Part shown: one piece after another, positions 22,332 through 25,508 of the stretch | How positions within the stretch are numbered: the stretch's first letter is position 1 | How the letters are laid out: the number at the start of each line of letters is the position of its first letter | IMG/VR virus record: IMGVR_UViG_3300021373_002869 | Location: 1 to 25,508 of that record | Origin: a virus | DNA: 25,508 bases | Direction: 5' to 3' (one strand) | Notes under the pieces: model-generated | The model's input: the letters and a program-made list of their open reading frames with translations, nothing else | The model's database searches: none | What the model was told of the DNA's origin: nothing | Program-made: the position numbers and the translations under genes

Positions 22332-22533
22332 TGCTGATATTCTCCATTTTACTTGCTCGACATTCTTGGCACCAATACATGCGCCGTATTGGTCGCATTT
22401 CCACAACGTAATAATCAACACGCCTATCACGCGATAATCTCAGCGCAAACCTGTTGGCCTCGCTCTCGCTGTGTGTTGTCATATGTATCACGTTGTTATC
22501 GGCATTCACCACGCCATACTCTGCGCTAATCAT
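22318..22533 (-). CDS. Small protein of unknown function
   Basis: 71 residues (MISAEYGVVNADNNVIHMTT...). 'SEANRFALRLSRDRRVDYYV' is a charged helix-strand element, and a C-terminal WCQECRAS pair of cysteines stands out. I do not recognise a family. ATG overlaps the stop of the upstream gene (ATGA), AGGG lies 7 nt before it, and its stop overlaps the methyltransferase start by 14 bases, so it is probably translated in this tight early cluster. Confidence 0.55.
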   Translation of the reverse strand: MISAEYGVVNADNNVIHMTTHSESEANRFALRLSRDRRVDYYVVEMRPIRRMYWCQECRASKMENISNGSA

Positions 22534-22823
22534 TCAAAAGCCCTATTTGCTGGCGGTTCTAAAATCCACTTGCTCATACCTTCGGGCACCAATGGCAAAT
22601 GGACCATGAACCGGGTTAAATCCTTGATCTTGTATAAATCAACTAGCGTTGGATCAATCACAAGCCCCTCGCGCATGATCTCACGCTGCACCCATTGATA
22701 TGTAGCATCATCATCAAGGCATTGCGCTATAACGCGCTGGCGCTCTTTGTAGTCGGTTTCCTTAATGTAATCCAACCACCTTCGGACCGCATAACTGCGG
22801 TATAACTTATCCATCAATTTCAT
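22530..22823 (-). CDS. Small protein of unknown function
   Basis: 97 residues, mostly helical and basic at the start (MKLMDKLYRSYAVRRWLDYI), with a central 'ECLDDD'-like acidic segment (QCLDDDATYQWVQREIM). No family recognised. ATG 22823 is preceded by TAGG at 5 nt; a GTG at 22829 is less likely. Stop overlaps the start of the next gene. It follows the tiny membrane peptide and the HNH gene in the same direction. Confidence 0.55.
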   Translation of the reverse strand: MKLMDKLYRSYAVRRWLDYIKETDYKERQRVIAQCLDDDATYQWVQREIMREGLVIDPTLVDLYKIKDLTRFMVHLPLVPEGMSKWILEPPANRAFE

Positions 22824-22829
22824 ATGCAC

Positions 22830-22910
22830 CTACCAAAATGAGACAATCAATAAAGCCAATAATACGCCCATAATTCCGCCGGTCAAAATGTCGATCAGTA
22901 TTTTATTCAT
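22830..22910 (-). CDS. 26-residue single-pass membrane peptide
   Basis: ATG 22910 overlaps the end of the HNH gene (TATGAATAA), with GGAG about 11 nt upstream. The stop TAG (22832-22830) lies just before the next gene, and the stop's TAGG doubles as that gene's SD. The peptide has short polar ends and a hydrophobic core: MNKILIDILTGGIMGVLLAL followed by LIVSFW. That is one membrane span with nothing else. It looks real because it fills the gap exactly. Function unknown; a holin-like or membrane-effector role is possible. Confidence 0.5.
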   Translation of the reverse strand: MNKILIDILTGGIMGVLLALLIVSFW

Positions 22911-23334
22911 AATCTATAAACTCCAGGTATTTAGTAGGATATAACGTTCGCTGTAATTTGAGGTATTCGTTTTGCTGTTTATAGTGCCTGGCGATCTCGC
23001 CTGACTTGTTAGCCTTGCGCGCTGCCTTGGCTCGATCTGGGCAAACGCTCTTTTCTAACAATAGACCAATTTGCCCTTCACCCAACTTCTGCGTTGCCCA
23101 TTGTGTAAAAATAACGGGATTGTTGCCGAGCTTCATATGGCATGACATGCAGTGTGCAAATGCGTTTGACGCTGTAAACCTGAGCGCCCATATTCCCCGG
23201 CTAAATAAGTGACTACAATCTAACCCCTGCGGTCGCTGCCTGTAATCATTGTGACAATACTCGCAACGGTAGTTTGCCCTCTCTCGTATGCAATAGCTAA
23301 ACTGCACGTCCGCTGGATAGCGTTTAATCTTCAT
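22903..23334 (-). CDS. HNH/NinG-like zinc-binding nuclease
   Basis: 143 residues. Two CxxC pairs (Cys24/27 and Cys62/65), with C40-S-H42 and His66 between and after ('GLDCSHLFSRG', 'NAFAHCMSCHMKLG'), give the HNH/Treble-clef pattern of phage NinG-like and HNH proteins. It probably cleaves DNA in recombination or packaging. The basic C-terminal third (RAKAARKANKSGEIARHYKQ) would bind nucleic acid. It is the first gene of the block after the iteron cluster, downstream of the primase. NinG versus a plain HNH endonuclease cannot be settled by eye. Confidence 0.7.
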   Translation of the reverse strand: MKIKRYPADVQFSYCIRERANYRCEYCHNDYRQRPQGLDCSHLFSRGIWALRFTASNAFAHCMSCHMKLGNNPVIFTQWATQKLGEGQIGLLLEKSVCPDRAKAARKANKSGEIARHYKQQNEYLKLQRTLYPTKYLEFIDYE

Positions 23335-23358
23335 CTATAACCCGCCCCTATTTTTTGA

Positions 23359-23495
23359 GCAAACTGAGCAAACTGAATAGCCCCCTTGCTTAACACCCCT
23401 CGCAAACCCGCCCCTGCGTTGAGTTTGCGCAGTTTGCGCAGTTTGCCCGCTTTGTACGCCAGTTTTAGTTTGCCCGCTTTGTTTGTTCAGTTTGC
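23359..23495. repeat. Iteron cluster, candidate replication origin
   Basis: Five AGTTTGC direct copies (23422, 23431, 23440, 23467, 23489) and two inverted GCAAACT (23359, 23368). Several steps are exactly 9 bp and one is 27 bp. A 16-base unit, AGTTTGCCCGCTTTGT, occurs at 23440 and 23467. The two arms form a 16-bp inverted repeat with one mismatch. It lies in the only gap between primase and HNH genes. Confidence 0.7.
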
Positions 23496-23500
23496 CCACC

Positions 23501-25387
23501 CTAGTCTTGCGTGTTTCTCGACCAAAATTTGGCGTTTTTTTCCATACCTTTCGACAATATAAAGCGCTCCCCAGCGTACTTTTTTAGCACCTTCTCGGCC
23601 TGCCTGCGACTAATACCATGATCGACCCGCAACGCCTTTAATAAGTCGCTGCTCTTAACCTGCCCCTTGCCCAGCTCTAACCATATCGCCTCAATGGTCG
23701 AATCATTCTCCAGCGCAAACTTCTCGTTATTGCGCTTTTGGGCTATATCAATGTATTCATCTAAAAACTCGATCTGGCGCGTCTTGCCGTTTATCTTTAT
23801 CGTAATGTCCTCGCGTATGCCTCGGCACTTTTCCTCGCGTGTGCTCAATAACCACTCGTCCACCTTCTCGCCTGGCTTGCGGTCCATGTCTAAGTATAGC
23901 AAAACGTCGCAATCGCTCTTGAGATCGCCTGTGCCCTCGTAAACGTGTAGCCCTGTCTCTTTGTCGGCGTACTTGTTTGTATGCCCCAAAAGCACAACGG
24001 TAGCCCCTTTGCCGCACATACTGCGCAACATATCATACAACTTGGCACCGCTGCTCTTATTAAGCACGTCGGTCATTTTTTTGAGCGTGTCAAATATCCA
24101 TATTTCATCGGCAAACGATTGGCCCGCTGCTGCCCGCTCTGTAATGTCGGCAACGATCTGGCGCATTGACTTACCATCACGCAAGTCGGGCACTAGGTAG
24201 TCAATACGGTCAAACACCCCCGCCTCGTGCATCCGTATGGCGTAATCCTTGGCCGCCCCGGTGCTTATATCTGCATTAACATAGGTCACTCGCAAGTCGT
24301 TGCGCTTTGCCAACCTTATCGCGATATGCTCCATTACGGTCGTCTTGCCCGCTCCAGGCTCCGCAATGATCGCATTAATCATGCCCTTGATGATCAGATT
24401 ATCGACTACCCACTCGCTGTCCTCTAACGCCAAAAACTCGTCTAGCGTGCACTTGTATTGGGCCTTCCAATCTTCTTCGACCACCTCGCCGCGCTCCACC
24501 GCTGTCGGTATCTCGTCGCCCTGCTCATAATAGTCGTTGATGTCGCCGTTGGGCGTGTGGATGCGCTTGTGGGCCTCAAACTCGCGTTGCCCTTCGTCGT
24601 TGCCCTCGTATAATTCCACGACCGTTGCGTGTGTATACTTGGCGACAATCGCCGCTATTTCTCTCTGCTTTGTAGCAGTGTTACCAAACAACACAGCCGC
24701 ACAACCAACGTTAAGCGCCACACAAGCCGTTACCGCTGTTGCCCAACCTTCGCTCACAACAATATATTCGCTGATCGTTGGATTGCCTATGAAGAATACC
24801 CCATGCGGGCCAAAACCCTTCTTACCGCCTTTGCCGGTCCGAGCGATAAACTCGGCCCCAACAAACGCCCCTGTCTCGATGCTATGCCTGGGCACTATCA
24901 AGCACTGCTTGCCGCCCATGCGCCCAGGCTTGCCCACTCTGACGTCGCCAGTGTCAATAAACGCGTCTTCCATCGTGCGCTGAAACTTGGCTATAAAGTA
25001 AGGATGCGCTGCTATAGCCTCGCCATCGCTCGAGCCTTTCAAATACTCGGCCTCGGCGTATGGCGTGTTATCGTTAGTAACTGGCCGCTCAATCACCCTT
25101 GGCGCTATTGGCGTCACGTTATTGTCTGGCAATATATCTGCCCAACTAAGCCCCACTGCGCTTAAAATATCCGCATTGCTGCACTGATACGCCATACAAT
25201 TTAAGACCGGTGCCCCACCCTCACCCATGCCTATCTTTAGGCTCTGCCCCTCGCCCTGATGAACTGGGCACCTGCAACTGTATTGCGGCGCTCCATTCTT
25301 CGGTGGTCCTATCTTGGCGTTTGGATCAATCCTGTATGCCAAGCCTTCCAGCGTTATCTTGCTCGCTCTTTTTGTCATTTTTTGCAT
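23501..25387 (-). CDS. Primase-helicase (zinc ribbon, TOPRIM, RecA-like ATPase)
   Basis: 628 residues. An N-terminal zinc ribbon is built from Cys38, Cys40, His43, Cys64 and Cys69. A TOPRIM-like region follows (about 205-285; 'YIVVSEGWATAV' gives the Glu, 'EGNDEGQ' the acidic loop). A RecA/AAA_25-type ATPase has Walker A 'AEPGAGKTT' (342-350), Walker B 'IWIFDT' (429-434) and 'LLGHTNK' (466-472), with a winged-helix-like C-terminus (575-625). It should prime and unwind phage DNA. The first Asp of the usual TOPRIM DxD is a Gly here. ATG 25387 follows GGAG by 8 nt; ATG 25378 is an alternative. Confidence 0.88.
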   Translation of the reverse strand: MQKMTKRASKITLEGLAYRIDPNAKIGPPKNGAPQYSCRCPVHQGEGQSLKIGMGEGGAPVLNCMAYQCSNADILSAVGLSWADILPDNNVTPIAPRVIERPVTNDNTPYAEAEYLKGSSDGEAIAAHPYFIAKFQRTMEDAFIDTGDVRVGKPGRMGGKQCLIVPRHSIETGAFVGAEFIARTGKGGKKGFGPHGVFFIGNPTISEYIVVSEGWATAVTACVALNVGCAAVLFGNTATKQREIAAIVAKYTHATVVELYEGNDEGQREFEAHKRIHTPNGDINDYYEQGDEIPTAVERGEVVEEDWKAQYKCTLDEFLALEDSEWVVDNLIIKGMINAIIAEPGAGKTTVMEHIAIRLAKRNDLRVTYVNADISTGAAKDYAIRMHEAGVFDRIDYLVPDLRDGKSMRQIVADITERAAAGQSFADEIWIFDTLKKMTDVLNKSSGAKLYDMLRSMCGKGATVVLLGHTNKYADKETGLHVYEGTGDLKSDCDVLLYLDMDRKPGEKVDEWLLSTREEKCRGIREDITIKINGKTRQIEFLDEYIDIAQKRNNEKFALENDSTIEAIWLELGKGQVKSSDLLKALRVDHGISRRQAEKVLKKYAGERFILSKGMEKNAKFWSRNTQD

Positions 25388-25390
25388 CCC

Positions 25391-25508
25391 CTAATCTCCA
25401 CAAAAACAAGGTATTGTTTCGTCATCGGGCAAGTCAAACAAATTGCCTTGATCGGTCGCTATGATTTTCATCTGCTCGTAGTTTGGCTGGTCTTTTCTAA
25501 ATGTCGCT
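25391..25508 (-). CDS. C-terminus of an unknown protein, cut by window edge
   Basis: An open frame entering from the right edge, ending with TAG three bases before the primase ATG. The visible part reads 'FRKDQPNYEQMKIIATDQGN' then LFDLPDDETIPCFCGD and includes QGNLFDL, which fits the QxxLF pattern of beta-clamp-binding peptides. It may be a replication-linked protein, but the domain itself lies outside the window. An internal ATG would leave a 26-residue peptide, so both are possible. The gene differs from the one that precedes the left-end primase copy. Confidence 0.5.
   Translation of the reverse strand, partial: ATFRKDQPNYEQMKIIATDQGNLFDLPDDETIPCFCGD

Noticed and set aside
25210-25464. 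Plus-strand ORFs near both ends that resemble each other
   Set aside because: They are the antisense of the duplicated primase start; the synonymous changes in the primase frame alter their protein.

Overview
The window is a compact tailed-phage genome or nearly complete phage contig, not host chromosome. It has a lambda-type packaging and head set (Nu1-like small terminase, GpA-type large terminase, gpW-like connector, lambda-type portal, protease-capsid fusion), a long non-contractile (siphovirus-like) tail set with a tape measure and a frameshifted G/GT chaperone, an M15-type endolysin and a phage primase-helicase. There is no integrase, recognisable CI-type repressor, tRNA, rRNA or CRISPR. 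Shine-Dalgarno sites and sigma70-like promoters fit a proteobacterial host, but the host cannot be named from the sequence.

Layout. About 1-2033 is a leftward accessory/early block: the start of a primase gene cut by the window edge, a small HTH protein, a C5-cytosine methyltransferase overprinted by a second long reading frame, two small unknown genes and a Cro-like HTH protein. At 2044-2092 two divergent promoters share one -10 region. Rightward from there come an SSB-like protein with a DDDIPF tip, a 29-residue membrane peptide and a DnaQ/PolB-like 3'-5' exonuclease (2134-3526). A terminator at 3525-3547 separates this from the long leftward block, 23334 down to 3559. That block reads HNH/NinG-like nuclease, tiny membrane peptide, two unknowns, adenine/N4-cytosine methyltransferase, gpZ-like protein, terS, terL, a 290-bp structured gap, gpW, portal, two small membrane proteins, a secreted protein, an unknown, a beta-helix tailspike, protease-MCP fusion, DUF2190-like protein, head-tail joining protein, tail terminator, tail tube, G/GT, tape measure, two tail-tip proteins, a fibre and the endolysin. 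The primase-helicase (25387-23501) lies before this block, separated from it by an iteron-like repeat cluster that is a candidate origin.

The first 262 bases repeat 25117-25378, the start of the primase gene. The 8 differences are all synonymous third-position changes, and the flanking genes differ. Either a circular ~25 kb genome was closed through two population variants, or there are two diverged primase copies.

Points most worth attention: the complete -1 frameshift signal in the tail chaperone gene; the two overlapping long frames of the cytosine methyltransferase locus, where the non-methyltransferase frame has the better start; the hairpin-rich gap between terL and gpW; the iteron cluster beside the primase; the shared -10 promoter pair; two micro-ORFs for single-pass membrane peptides; and the unusual placing of the spike and putative lysis genes between portal and capsid.
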